DNA of 64,000 bases from Candidatus Kryptobacter tengchongensis (GTDB lineage: Bacteria > Bacteroidota > Ignavibacteria > Kryptoniales > Kryptoniaceae). The translations under genes were made by a program, and so were the position numbers. The stretch is from NCBI GenBank assembly GCA_001485605.1, contig FAON01000009.1:1-64000 (forward strand), written 5' to 3'. The notes under the pieces are model-generated. The model was not told the origin of the DNA and made no database searches. It saw nothing but the letters and a program-made list of their open reading frames with translations. This document shows positions 26,665-34,239 of this stretch, one piece after another. Within the stretch, counting starts at the first letter, position 1. Every line of letters begins with the position of its first letter.

Positions 26665-29037
26665 TTACTCAACTACTTCACAAACTTCTTCTTTCTTAAC
26701 GGCAAGTTCAAGGACTTCATCCATTTCCCTTACAAAGTAAAACTCCATCTCGCTTCTGACCTGTTCGGGTATTTCCTCAACATCAGCTTTATTCTTCTCT
26801 GGCAAAATTACCTTTTTAATTCCAGCTCTGTGTGCTGCAAGAACTTTCTCTTTTATACCACCGACTGGCAAAACCGCACCGCGAAGTGTGATCTCGCCTG
26901 TCATTGCAATATCATTACATACAACTTTTCCTTTGAGCAAAGAATAAAGCGCTGTTAATATCGTAACTCCAGCTGAAGGTCCATCTTTTGGGATAGCTCC
27001 AGCTGGCACATGTATATGAATATCGTATTTTTCCCTAAAATCTGGGTCAATCCCAAACTCATCAGATTTTGAAGCTATATAACTTAATGCTATATGTGCT
27101 GACTCCTTCATGACATCACCTAATTGACCTGTAAGATGCAGTGCTCCTTTTCCTTTCATCTTTGTTGCTTCAACAAAAAGGATTTCTCCGCCAACGGGGG
27201 TCCAGGCAAGCCCCATCGCTATACCTGGTTTATTAATTCTTTCAGCTGCCTCATGATAATACTTCGGCTGTCCAAGATATTTTGGAATCACATCCTCAGT
27301 TATCGTCGTTGGCTCTGTTTTACCTAACGCAACATCTTTAGCAACGCCACGGCATATATCTGCAATTCTTCTTTCAAGGTTCCTGACCCCGGCTTCACGT
27401 GTGTATGAATTTATTATTTTCCTTATCGCTGAATCTTCAAACTTTATCATATCTTCAGTTAATCCATGAGCCTTTATCTGCTTCGGTACGAGAAAATATT
27501 TCGCTATGTTTAATTTCTCCTCTTCAATGTAGCTTGGTATCTCAATTATTTCCATCCTATCTCTCAAAGCAGGTGGGATTGGTTCAATCATGTTAGCAGT
27601 TGCTATAAACATAACTTTTGAAAGATCAAATGGAACTTCAATGTAATGATCGCTGAACGAGTGATTTTGTTCAGGATCAAGAACCTCAAGCAAGGCAGCT
27701 GCAGGATCACCACGGAAATCTGCACCAATTTTATCAACTTCATCAAGCATAAAAACAGGGTTATTTGACCCAGCTTTTCTAATCCCCTGGATTATCCTCC
27801 CTGGCAAAGCTCCTATATAAGTTCTTCTATGTCCTCTTATCTCAGCTTCGTCATGAACACCGCCAAGCGAAATCCTTACAAATTTTCTCCCAAGCGCCTC
27901 AGCAATTGACCTCCCAAGCGATGTCTTACCAACGCCAGGGGGACCAACAAAGCAAAGTATTGGACCACGCATATCATTTTTCAATTTGCGAACAGCAAGA
28001 TACTCAAGTATTCTCTTTTTGACCCTTTCAAGCCCATAATGATCTCTCTCAAGTATCTCTTCAGCCTTCTTTATATCAAGGTTATCTTCGGTTGAGATGC
28101 TCCATGGCAATTCTATCAACCAGTCAAGATAAGTCCTCGCAACAGTATATTCAGCCGAGGATGGATGCATTCTTGATAATCTTTCCAGTTCCTTTAACGC
28201 AACCTTGCGTGCTTCCTCAGGCATGTTTGCCTTCTCAATTTTCTCCCTTAACTCCCTAATTTCCGCACCTTCCTCATCCTCACCAAGTTCTCTTTTTATC
28301 GCCTTCAACTGCTCTCGGAGGAAATACTCTCGTTGATTTTTCGTGATTTCATCCTGGACCTCCGCCTGAATCTTGTTCCCAAGCTCAAGTCGTTGTGCAT
28401 GTCTGTTTAAAATAAAATGACATTTCCTCAAACGCTCTTTTATATTAACCTGTTCAAGGATCTCTTGTTTCTCCGCAACTGAGACATTTAAAATTGAACC
28501 AACAATATCGGGCAAAGCATATATATCATCTGTCCCACTAACCATATTCGCCTGCTCAGGGGTTAAGTCAGGTGATAGTTCAACGACTTTTTTAAAAACA
28601 TTTTTTATCGCAACAGCAACTGCTTCATCTTCAAGGTCAATCTCACCTTCATCATCAACCTGTTGAATTACCCCTCTTAAATAAGGCTCCTGCTGTATAA
28701 AGGATAGAATCTTCGCACGATGCAAACCCTGAACAAACACACTCTTTGAACCATCCGGCAAATTATAAACTTTGAGTATCTTTGCAACTGTCCCAAAATG
28801 ATAGATATCATCAGGCGTCGGCTTCTCTATCTGAGGTTCCTTCTGCGCAACGATCAAAATAAGTTCACCACTTTTGCTGACATCTTCAATTAATTTTATA
28901 GTGCTTTCCCTACCAACTGAAAGAGGCATGAATTGCTTTGGGAAAAACACAGAATTCCTAAGCGGTAAAATTGACATCGCCTCAGGAATATGAACATGTT
29001 TTTCAGGATTTCGTGTGAACTTGAGTTCTTCTCCCAT
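26665..29037 (-). CDS. lon: ATP-dependent Lon protease
   Basis: Cytosolic AAA+ serine protease that removes misfolded and regulatory proteins. The N-terminal substrate-recognition domain starts with 'AMSILPLRNSVFFPKQFMPLSVGR' and the helical linker follows. The AAA module has Walker A 'GPPGVGKTSLGRSIA' and Walker B 'PVFMLDEVDKIG', with 'GGVHDEAEIRGHRRTYIGALPG'. The protease domain carries the catalytic Ser in 'PKDGPSAGVTI' and the Lys further on in 'GGIKEKVLAAHRAGIKKVILP'. At 790 aa it is full length. The N-terminus reads MGEELKFTRNPEKH from the ATG at 29037 with no strong Shine-Dalgarno. It follows the ferritin-like gene by 34 nt and belongs to a proteostasis block. Confidence 0.97.
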   Translation of the reverse strand: MGEELKFTRNPEKHVHIPEAMSILPLRNSVFFPKQFMPLSVGRESTIKLIEDVSKSGELILIVAQKEPQIEKPTPDDIYHFGTVAKILKVYNLPDGSKSVFVQGLHRAKILSFIQQEPYLRGVIQQVDDEGEIDLEDEAVAVAIKNVFKKVVELSPDLTPEQANMVSGTDDIYALPDIVGSILNVSVAEKQEILEQVNIKERLRKCHFILNRHAQRLELGNKIQAEVQDEITKNQREYFLREQLKAIKRELGEDEEGAEIRELREKIEKANMPEEARKVALKELERLSRMHPSSAEYTVARTYLDWLIELPWSISTEDNLDIKKAEEILERDHYGLERVKKRILEYLAVRKLKNDMRGPILCFVGPPGVGKTSLGRSIAEALGRKFVRISLGGVHDEAEIRGHRRTYIGALPGRIIQGIRKAGSNNPVFMLDEVDKIGADFRGDPAAALLEVLDPEQNHSFSDHYIEVPFDLSKVMFIATANMIEPIPPALRDRMEIIEIPSYIEEEKLNIAKYFLVPKQIKAHGLTEDMIKFEDSAIRKIINSYTREAGVRNLERRIADICRGVAKDVALGKTEPTTITEDVIPKYLGQPKYYHEAAERINKPGIAMGLAWTPVGGEILFVEATKMKGKGALHLTGQLGDVMKESAHIALSYIASKSDEFGIDPDFREKYDIHIHVPAGAIPKDGPSAGVTILTALYSLLKGKVVCNDIAMTGEITLRGAVLPVGGIKEKVLAAHRAGIKKVILPEKNKADVEEIPEQVRSEMEFYFVREMDEVLELAVKKEEVCEVVE

Positions 29038-29071
29038 GGCTTTATGTTTTTTTGTTTTAAAATTTGAAAAT

Positions 29072-29557
29072 TCAACACAACCGCATCACTATGTCCATCA
29101 AGACATCTTTATGTCTTACTTCATCCTCAACTATCTCACGAAGCAGTTTTTTTACATCCTCGTTTTCTATCCTATTGATCTGTGAGATATAATCCTCATA
29201 AATCTCCTTGTCAAACTCAAGGTCTGCAACAAGCTTTCTAAAACCCTTCTCATTATGAATTGACCCTGTCTTAACATCGTAAATTTTTGCTGACGGATTC
29301 ACACTTCCACCAAGCTCAGCGATTTTTTGTTTAAATTTTTCCGCGTGCTTTCGCTCCTCCTCTGCAATTTTTTTAAGTTTATCCTTTAAAAAATCAAAAG
29401 GTATTATCTCAGCATGCTCGTCCATCATTTTTGCTATAGTTATCTCTTTTGAATAATTTTCATTCAAGATTTTTAAAAGTTCTTCTCTTTCTGAAAAATA
29501 AGGCACAAACAAATTTCTCAAAATTTCAACGAAACCCTTTTTCGTTTCAACCGCCAT
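29072..29557 (-). CDS. Ferritin-like (rubrerythrin-type) four-helix protein
   Basis: 161-aa soluble helical protein with two E-x-x-H-type metal motifs typical of ferritin-like di-iron proteins: 'EEERKHAEKF' in one helix and 'EDEVRHKDVL' in a later one. Each is paired with Glu in preceding helices ('ITIAKMMDEHAE', 'DKEIYEDYIS'). No rubredoxin-type Cys4 domain is present, so it is not a complete rubrerythrin. It could reduce peroxide, store iron or be a COQ7-like sensor, and none can be decided. It lies between the hsp20 operon terminator and lon, probably co-transcribed with lon. Confidence 0.7.
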   Translation of the reverse strand: MAVETKKGFVEILRNLFVPYFSEREELLKILNENYSKEITIAKMMDEHAEIIPFDFLKDKLKKIAEEERKHAEKFKQKIAELGGSVNPSAKIYDVKTGSIHNEKGFRKLVADLEFDKEIYEDYISQINRIENEDVKKLLREIVEDEVRHKDVLMDIVMRLC

Positions 29558-29603
29558 ATTTTAAAACCTACTTTTGTTTTGACTTTTTCAAATATAAATT
29601 TAA

Positions 29604-29633
29604 AAAAATCCCGCCAAAAATGGCGGGATTTTT
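29604..29633 (-). terminator. Intrinsic terminator of the hsp20 operon
   Basis: Perfect 13-bp stem (AAAAATCCCGCCA paired with TGGCGGGATTTTT) around a 4-nt AAAA loop, starting 6 nt after the last hsp20 stop. A-tract and T-tract are part of the stem, so it could work in both directions. It is the clearest terminator in the window. Confidence 0.85.
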
Positions 29634-29638
29634 CAAAT

Positions 29639-30097
29639 TTAATCAACTTTAACCTCAATCTCCTTTGCCTTCGCTTCCTCAACTTTCGGAAGCTTTATTG
29701 TGAGAACACCATCTTTGAACCTCGCTTCAACCTTATCCACTTTCACAGCACCAGGCAGTGTAAATGTCCTGGTGAATGAACCATAAACTCTCTCAATCCT
29801 ATGAAAGTTCTCATTCTTCGTTTCCTTCTCTTGTTTCTTTTCCCCACTTATTGTGAGGACATTATCTTTTATCGTTATCTTGATGTCATCCTTGCTCACA
29901 CCTGGAACATCAGCTCTCACAATATATTCATCATCTGTTTCAGAGATATCAACCCTTGGGCTCCATTTCATCACTTTGAGTTCCTCTTCCTCTTCAAAGC
30001 CACGGAAAAATCTGTCAAACATTCTGTTTATTTCCCTCTGGAGGTCAAAAATTTCGGTCGCCAAATCCCTTATTGGAGTCCATCTGATGAGTGTCAT
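29639..30097 (-). CDS. Small heat shock protein, Hsp20/alpha-crystallin family (third of three)
   Basis: 152 aa. The alpha-crystallin domain spans about 45-145: 'SPRVDISETDDEYIVRADVPGVSKDDIKITIKDNVLTISGEKK', 'GSFTRTFTLPGAVKVDKVEARFKDGVLTIKLPK'. These contain the A-x-x-x-N/D-G-V-L motif and the C-terminal I-x-V type tail 'EIEVKVD'. The N-terminus 'TLIRWTPIRDLATEIFDLQREINRMFDRFF' is the usual amphipathic arm. It acts as an ATP-independent holdase. A strong GGAGGTG lies 8 nt before the ATG at 30097, and the gene is followed immediately by a terminator. Most closely resembles the first copy, so a local duplication is likely. Confidence 0.95.
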   Translation of the reverse strand: MTLIRWTPIRDLATEIFDLQREINRMFDRFFRGFEEEEELKVMKWSPRVDISETDDEYIVRADVPGVSKDDIKITIKDNVLTISGEKKQEKETKNENFHRIERVYGSFTRTFTLPGAVKVDKVEARFKDGVLTIKLPKVEEAKAKEIEVKVD

Positions 30098-30118
30098 GGC
30101 TTTTCACCTCCTTTATTT

Positions 30119-30487
30119 TTAGTTTATTTTAATTTCAATTTCTTTGCCCTCTTCTTTCTTCCCAAGCGTTAAGATCAAAACACCATTATCAAGTTTTGCA
30201 TTAATTTTGTTCCTATCAACATCTCCAGAGAGAATAAACTCACGCTTATATTCGCCATATATCAGCTCATTGAACAAAATTTCATCATCTTTTGAAACGG
30301 GAACATCAAATTTCCCTTGAACTACCAAAGTATCATCAAGAACTTTTATCTTCAAATTTTCTTTTGTGACACCTGGCATATCAAGGAATAGGATATATGA
30401 ATCTGGGGTTTCATACATATCAACTGGAGGTGTGATGTATGTCTTCAAATCTTTTTCATATTTAGCTATTGATCTATCTTTTCTCAT
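30119..30487 (-). CDS. Small heat shock protein-like, Hsp20 family (second of three, divergent)
   Basis: 122 aa, shorter and more divergent than its neighbours. It has the crystallin-domain signatures 'YILFLDMPGVTKENLKIKVLDDTLVVQGKF', 'GEYKREFILSGDVDRNKINAKLDNGVLILTLGKK' and a terminal 'EIEIKIN'. The N-terminal arm is only about 20 residues, so oligomer size may differ, or it may co-assemble with the other two. Preceded by GGAGGTG 7 nt before the ATG at 30487. Spacing of 21-32 nt to both neighbours indicates one transcript. Confidence 0.9.
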   Translation of the reverse strand: MRKDRSIAKYEKDLKTYITPPVDMYETPDSYILFLDMPGVTKENLKIKVLDDTLVVQGKFDVPVSKDDEILFNELIYGEYKREFILSGDVDRNKINAKLDNGVLILTLGKKEEGKEIEIKIN

Positions 30488-30519
30488 ACATCATCACCTC
30501 CTTTTTATAATTTTGTTTT

Positions 30520-30945
30520 TTAATTTACATTAATTTGAATTTCTTTCGGTTTTGCTTCCTCTTTCTTTGGGAGGATTATCTTCAAAATTCCATCTTTATA
30601 TTCAGCGCTTACCTTGTCCACATCAATTGGATAAGGCAATCTCACACTTCTCATAAACTTACCAAATTCCCTTTCACGGATAAGGCAATTCGCTTTTTCT
30701 GAAACTTCAGGCTCTTTCCTTTCCCCAGATATTGTCAAAACATCATTATGAATCTTAACCTTTACATCATCCTTGCTTACCCCAGGAATTTCAGCATATA
30801 TTACAAGGTTATCCTTTGTATCCACGATATCAAGCAACGGATATTCATACCCGGACTGGAATGTTTTGAAGAAATCGTTAAAGAGTTTATTTATCTCTTT
30901 CTCAATCATTTCAACCTCCTTAAATGGGGCATACCTAATCAACAT
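30520..30945 (-). CDS. Small heat shock protein, Hsp20 family (first of three)
   Basis: 141 aa from the ATG at 30945, which follows a GGAGGTG Shine-Dalgarno by 8 nt. A 23-residue upstream extension in frame is rejected because it would overlap that site. The arm 'RYAPFKEVEMIEKEINKLFNDFFKTF' precedes the crystallin domain: 'LVIYAEIPGVSKDDVKVKIHNDVLTISGERK', 'GKFMRSVRLPYPIDVDKVSAEYKDGILKIILPKKE', tail 'EIQINVN'. First gene of the operon. The upstream region carries two 13-bp elements at 31058 and 31099 that may control it. Confidence 0.94.
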   Translation of the reverse strand: MLIRYAPFKEVEMIEKEINKLFNDFFKTFQSGYEYPLLDIVDTKDNLVIYAEIPGVSKDDVKVKIHNDVLTISGERKEPEVSEKANCLIREREFGKFMRSVRLPYPIDVDKVSAEYKDGILKIILPKKEEAKPKEIQINVN

Positions 30946-31057
30946 AGGTCTCACCTCCTTTTTATTTTTTAGTTTTAAATTTTCACTAAAAAATAAATTC
31001 AAAGATTGTGCCAAATAAAAAAGATTAAAAATTAATCTCGCTTATTTAACTCCCTAT

Positions 31058-31070
31058 TGTCAAAGTGGCA
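31058..31070 (-). promoter_or_regulatory. TGCCA-N3-TGACA element, copy 1
   Basis: Read on the minus strand: TGCCACTTTGACA, 113 nt upstream of the first hsp20 ATG. It matches copy 2 in the pattern TGCCA-N3-TG(A/T)CA. The TTGACA within it could alternatively serve as a -35 hexamer for the hsp20 operon. Confidence 0.4.
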
Positions 31071-31098
31071 GGATGAAATTGAAATTTTGATATTTAGA

Positions 31099-31111
31099 TG
31101 CCAAGATGTCA
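31099..31111 (+). promoter_or_regulatory. TGCCA-N3-TGTCA element, copy 2
   Basis: Plus-strand TGCCAAGATGTCA, 28 nt from copy 1 and in opposite orientation, in the divergent region between hsp20 and the PASTA gene. Candidate stress-response operator or alternative sigma element. The family of the binding protein is unknown. Confidence 0.35.
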
Positions 31112-31216
31112 CTTCAGTATGAATTAAACTCACAAGGTATGGAAAAGATTATTCAATTGTGAATTCGCAAATTTATTTTTATATTTTACACACAAAAATA
31201 AAGCAAAACTTACAAG

Positions 31217-31966
31217 ATGAAAATAAAACGTCTTAAAAAGTTAATAATAGCTGTGTTTGTATTTCTTTTTTTAGTTCTTGCGATGGATAAAATCGTGATG
31301 CCTTTTTATGTAAATTCGGTTAAATCAATTGAGATGCCAAATCTTATCGGGATGAAGCTTGAAGACGCAAAAAAAATCATTGATACCTTAAACCTTAAAC
31401 TTGAAAATGTAACCGAGCGCCATGATGTGAGATTTCCTGTTGGATATGTGATAATTCAAAACCCAAGACCTGGGATGAAGATAAAAGAGGGAAGACGAGT
31501 ATATCTTGTCGTTAGTTCGGGCGAGCAAAAAATTGAGGTCCCATCACTTATTGGGAAATCGGTTCGTGAAGCTAAACTGACCCTTGAAAAATTTGGATTG
31601 CGCCTTGGGGAAGTCCAATATGATTTTTCTGACGACTTCCCTGAGGGAGCTATATTTTCCCAATCAATACCTGAAAAGACAAAAGTTTCAGCTGGGGCAC
31701 AGATTTCAGTTGTTGTAAGTTTAGGAAGCGCTGAAGGGAAAACACAAGTTCCAAACTTAATTGGGCTTCCACTTTCAAAGGTTGAGCAGATCTTGAACGA
31801 GGCTGGTCTTCGCATAGGTAAAGTTATCTATGAACCAAATTCTTCCGTTCTCCCCAATACAGTGATTGAACAATTTCCAAGACCTGCTTCTTTCGTTTCA
31901 AGAGGCTCAGCTGTTGATGTTTTTGTTGCAAAAGAATTAACAGAAGGTCAAAAACAAAATTATTAA
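31217..31966 (+). CDS. Membrane-anchored PASTA-domain protein
   Basis: 249 aa. One TM near residues 8-27 is followed by three PASTA repeats: 'IEMPNLIGMKLEDAKKIIDTLNLKL', 'IEVPSLIGKSVREAKLTLEKFGLRLGEV' and 'TQVPNLIGLPLSKVEQILNEAGLRIGKV'. Each ends with a 'PRPGMKIKEGRRVYLVVSSG'-like strand. PASTA domains bind muropeptides or beta-lactams in Ser/Thr kinases and penicillin-binding proteins. Here no kinase or transpeptidase is attached, so it is probably a periplasmic cell-wall-binding module. It is first in a plus-strand run with rpe (6 nt), nagA and a small secreted protein. No clear Shine-Dalgarno is seen. Confidence 0.88.
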   Translation: MKIKRLKKLIIAVFVFLFLVLAMDKIVMPFYVNSVKSIEMPNLIGMKLEDAKKIIDTLNLKLENVTERHDVRFPVGYVIIQNPRPGMKIKEGRRVYLVVSSGEQKIEVPSLIGKSVREAKLTLEKFGLRLGEVQYDFSDDFPEGAIFSQSIPEKTKVSAGAQISVVVSLGSAEGKTQVPNLIGLPLSKVEQILNEAGLRIGKVIYEPNSSVLPNTVIEQFPRPASFVSRGSAVDVFVAKELTEGQKQNY

Positions 31967-31972
31967 GATAAA

Positions 31973-32659
31973 ATGCTTAAACTTGCTCCATCTCTGCTTT
32001 CAGCTGATTTTTCCGAGCTTAAAAACGAAATAAGAAAAGCTGAAGAAGGAGGCGCGGACCTCTTTCACCTTGATATAATGGATGGACACTTTGTTCCAAA
32101 TTTAACCTTTGGACCGATGATAGTTAAAGCAATAAGAAAACTGACAAATCTTCCACTTGACTCACACCTTATGATTTCAAATCCAGATCAATATATAGAT
32201 GAATTTAGAGAAGCTGGATCAGATATAATAACTGTTCACTTTGAAGCTTGCACACATTTACATAGAACGATAACAAAAATCAAACAAACGGGGGCAAAAG
32301 CTGGTGTTTCAATAAATCCAGCAACGCCCGTGAATGCAATTGAGGAAATTATTGATTATGTGGATATTTTATTGATAATGTCAGTTAACCCTGGTTTCGG
32401 AGGGCAAAAATTTATTGAAACATCACTGCGGAAAATAGTTCAAGCTAAAAAGATGATCATGGAAAGAAATCTTGATGTTGAAATTGAAGTTGATGGCGGA
32501 ATAGACCTTGATAATGTTGAACTTCTACTTGAAGCAGGAGCCGATATCATAGTCGCTGGATCATCAATTTTTAAATCAGATGATGTCACAAAAACAGTGA
32601 AAAAATTTAAAGAAAAGTTTCTTGAATTTGAATTCAAAAACAAAGTAAAACTTATATGA
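31973..32659 (+). CDS. rpe: Ribulose-phosphate 3-epimerase
   Basis: TIM-barrel enzyme of the pentose phosphate pathway that interconverts ribulose-5-phosphate and xylulose-5-phosphate. It has the family signatures 'LAPSLLSADF', 'LFHLDIMDGHFVPNLTFGP' (catalytic Asp and metal His), 'LDSHLMI', 'ITVHFEA', 'LIMSVNPGFGGQKFI' and 'EVDGGIDLDNV'. At 228 aa it is standard length. The stop overlaps the nagA start (ATGA), which fits coupling of sugar-phosphate genes. Confidence 0.97.
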   Translation: MLKLAPSLLSADFSELKNEIRKAEEGGADLFHLDIMDGHFVPNLTFGPMIVKAIRKLTNLPLDSHLMISNPDQYIDEFREAGSDIITVHFEACTHLHRTITKIKQTGAKAGVSINPATPVNAIEEIIDYVDILLIMSVNPGFGGQKFIETSLRKIVQAKKMIMERNLDVEIEVDGGIDLDNVELLLEAGADIIVAGSSIFKSDDVTKTVKKFKEKFLEFEFKNKVKLI

Positions 32660-33822
32660 AAAAGATAGTTCTGCGAAATGTTAACGCAGTCACACCTTTC
32701 AGAGTGATTGAAAAATCTGGAATAATAATAGAAGGGAAGAAAATAGCTGAAATTGGAAAACTTGAAGATTTGAAGTTTGAACCAGATGAGGAATATGAAT
32801 TTTTTGATTTTGATGGAATGTATGCTACACCTGGATTTATTGACTTACATGTTCATGGTGGGCTTGGATATGGGTTTGAAGATGAGGACGATGAAGCGCT
32901 TTTCAAAATAAGCGAATTCTTTTTTCAACATGGAACGACAGGTCTTCTTGCAACGCTCTACCCAAAACCAGAAAAAGAATTCATCCGTGAGCTTAGAAGG
33001 CTCGCTGATTTCATAGAGCAAAATCATACAAATATCTGGGGCATACATCTTGAAGGTCCATTTTTAAACCCCGAGGAACGAGGTGCCATGAACCCAGATT
33101 ATCTGCTGAAGCCATCGCTTGATGCTTGGTATACACTGCGTGATGCTGGGCGTGGATTTATAAAAATAATGACAATAGCTCCTGAACTTCCTGGAGCTTA
33201 TGAGGTGATGAGGGAATCTGCCCTTGATGGTGTGATTTTATCAATTGGGCATTCCGTTGCAAATATTGAAGAAATACAAACGGCAATTCACAATGGTGCT
33301 GCTCATGTAACACATATGTTTAATGCAATGAAACCGTTTCATCACCGTGACCCTGGAGTGATAACAGGTTCTCTTCTCTTTGATGAACTCAAAATAGAAC
33401 TTATCGCTGATGGAATCCACGTACATCCAATGGTTATGAAACTTCTCTACAAAATCAAAGGACCTGCTGGAATTATACTTATAACAGATGCAATGAAAAT
33501 GTGTGGCTTACCGGATGGAGAATATGAATTTGCGGATCAAAAAGTAATCGTCAAAGACAAAAAAATTTTTCTTGAAGACGGAACACTTGCCGGGAGCACG
33601 CTCACAATGGAACAAGCAGTAAAAGTCATGGTTGAACTTGTTGATGTCCCCATTACATCTGCTGTTAGAATGGCCTCATTAAATCCAGCCCGAGTTCTCG
33701 GGAAAGAACATCGCAAGGGAATTCTCGCCACTGGGAAAGATGCAGATATAGTTGTTCTTGATAAAAATTTCAATGTCCATATGACAATTTATGAGGGGGA
33801 AATAAAATATAAAAAGGACTGA
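32656..33822 (+). CDS. nagA: N-acetylglucosamine-6-phosphate deacetylase
   Basis: Amidohydrolase-fold enzyme that releases acetate from GlcNAc-6-phosphate in amino-sugar or cell-wall recycling. Visible motifs are 'PGFIDLHVHGGLGYGFED' (metal HxH), 'GIHLEGPFLNPEERGAMNPDYL' (catalytic-site Glu), 'SIGHSVANIEEI' and 'GAAHVTHMFNAMKPFHHRDPG' (metal His residues), and 'LITDAMKMCGLPDGEY' (catalytic Asp). The C-terminus has 'GKDADIVVLDKNFNV', closing the small beta domain. Full length at 388 aa. No nagB is seen nearby. Confidence 0.95.
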   Translation: MKKIVLRNVNAVTPFRVIEKSGIIIEGKKIAEIGKLEDLKFEPDEEYEFFDFDGMYATPGFIDLHVHGGLGYGFEDEDDEALFKISEFFFQHGTTGLLATLYPKPEKEFIRELRRLADFIEQNHTNIWGIHLEGPFLNPEERGAMNPDYLLKPSLDAWYTLRDAGRGFIKIMTIAPELPGAYEVMRESALDGVILSIGHSVANIEEIQTAIHNGAAHVTHMFNAMKPFHHRDPGVITGSLLFDELKIELIADGIHVHPMVMKLLYKIKGPAGIILITDAMKMCGLPDGEYEFADQKVIVKDKKIFLEDGTLAGSTLTMEQAVKVMVELVDVPITSAVRMASLNPARVLGKEHRKGILATGKDADIVVLDKNFNVHMTIYEGEIKYKKD

Positions 33823-33824
33823 AG

Positions 33825-34235
33825 ATGAAAAACGTTTTTAAAAATAATGTTTTGACACTTTGCCTTATTTTGTTAGTTCTTTCGCCTCACAAACCTCAAT
33901 CAAAAACAAATAAATATGTCTTGTCAAATTTTAAACTTGAAAAGATAAAGCAAGACAAATTTGCACTCGTCATCACCTTGAAACCAATTCCCGGGATACA
34001 TATAAATTCAGAACCAAGACCAGAGATTAAATTCAATGAACCTGTTGAAGTTTTGAACATAAAATTTGATAAAGCAAAGGGAAGTTATATTGACACACAA
34101 AAACCAATAATAGTTGAGCTGAAGATTAAAACACATGAGATAAAATCCCTAAGCGGGAAATTTATCTATTTTTATTGTTCCGATGATGAAGGCTGGTGTT
34201 CAAAATTTGTTGAAAATTTCAGGGTAGAATTATAA
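33825..34235 (+). CDS. Small secreted protein resembling DsbD N-terminal (alpha) domain
   Basis: 136 aa with a hydrophobic N-terminal signal (residues 8-22). The rest is beta-rich: 'FALVITLKPIPGIHINSEPRPEIKFNEPVEVLNIKFDK' and 'SLSGKFIYFYCSDDEGWCSKFVENFRVEL'. The last segment has the C-x6-C pair and the 'YxxC...WC' look of DsbD/TlpA-associated thiol domains that receive reductant in the periplasm. No transmembrane or thioredoxin domain is attached. It follows nagA by 2 nt and ends 4 nt before the convergent propeller gene. Function by resemblance only. Confidence 0.5.
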   Translation: MKNVFKNNVLTLCLILLVLSPHKPQSKTNKYVLSNFKLEKIKQDKFALVITLKPIPGIHINSEPRPEIKFNEPVEVLNIKFDKAKGSYIDTQKPIIVELKIKTHEIKSLSGKFIYFYCSDDEGWCSKFVENFRVEL

Positions 34236-34239
34236 AAAA

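Noticed and set aside
29604-29633. Attachment site or mobile-element end
   Set aside because: Hairpin with A/T tracts right after a stop codon is better explained as a terminator; no integrase or duplication seen.
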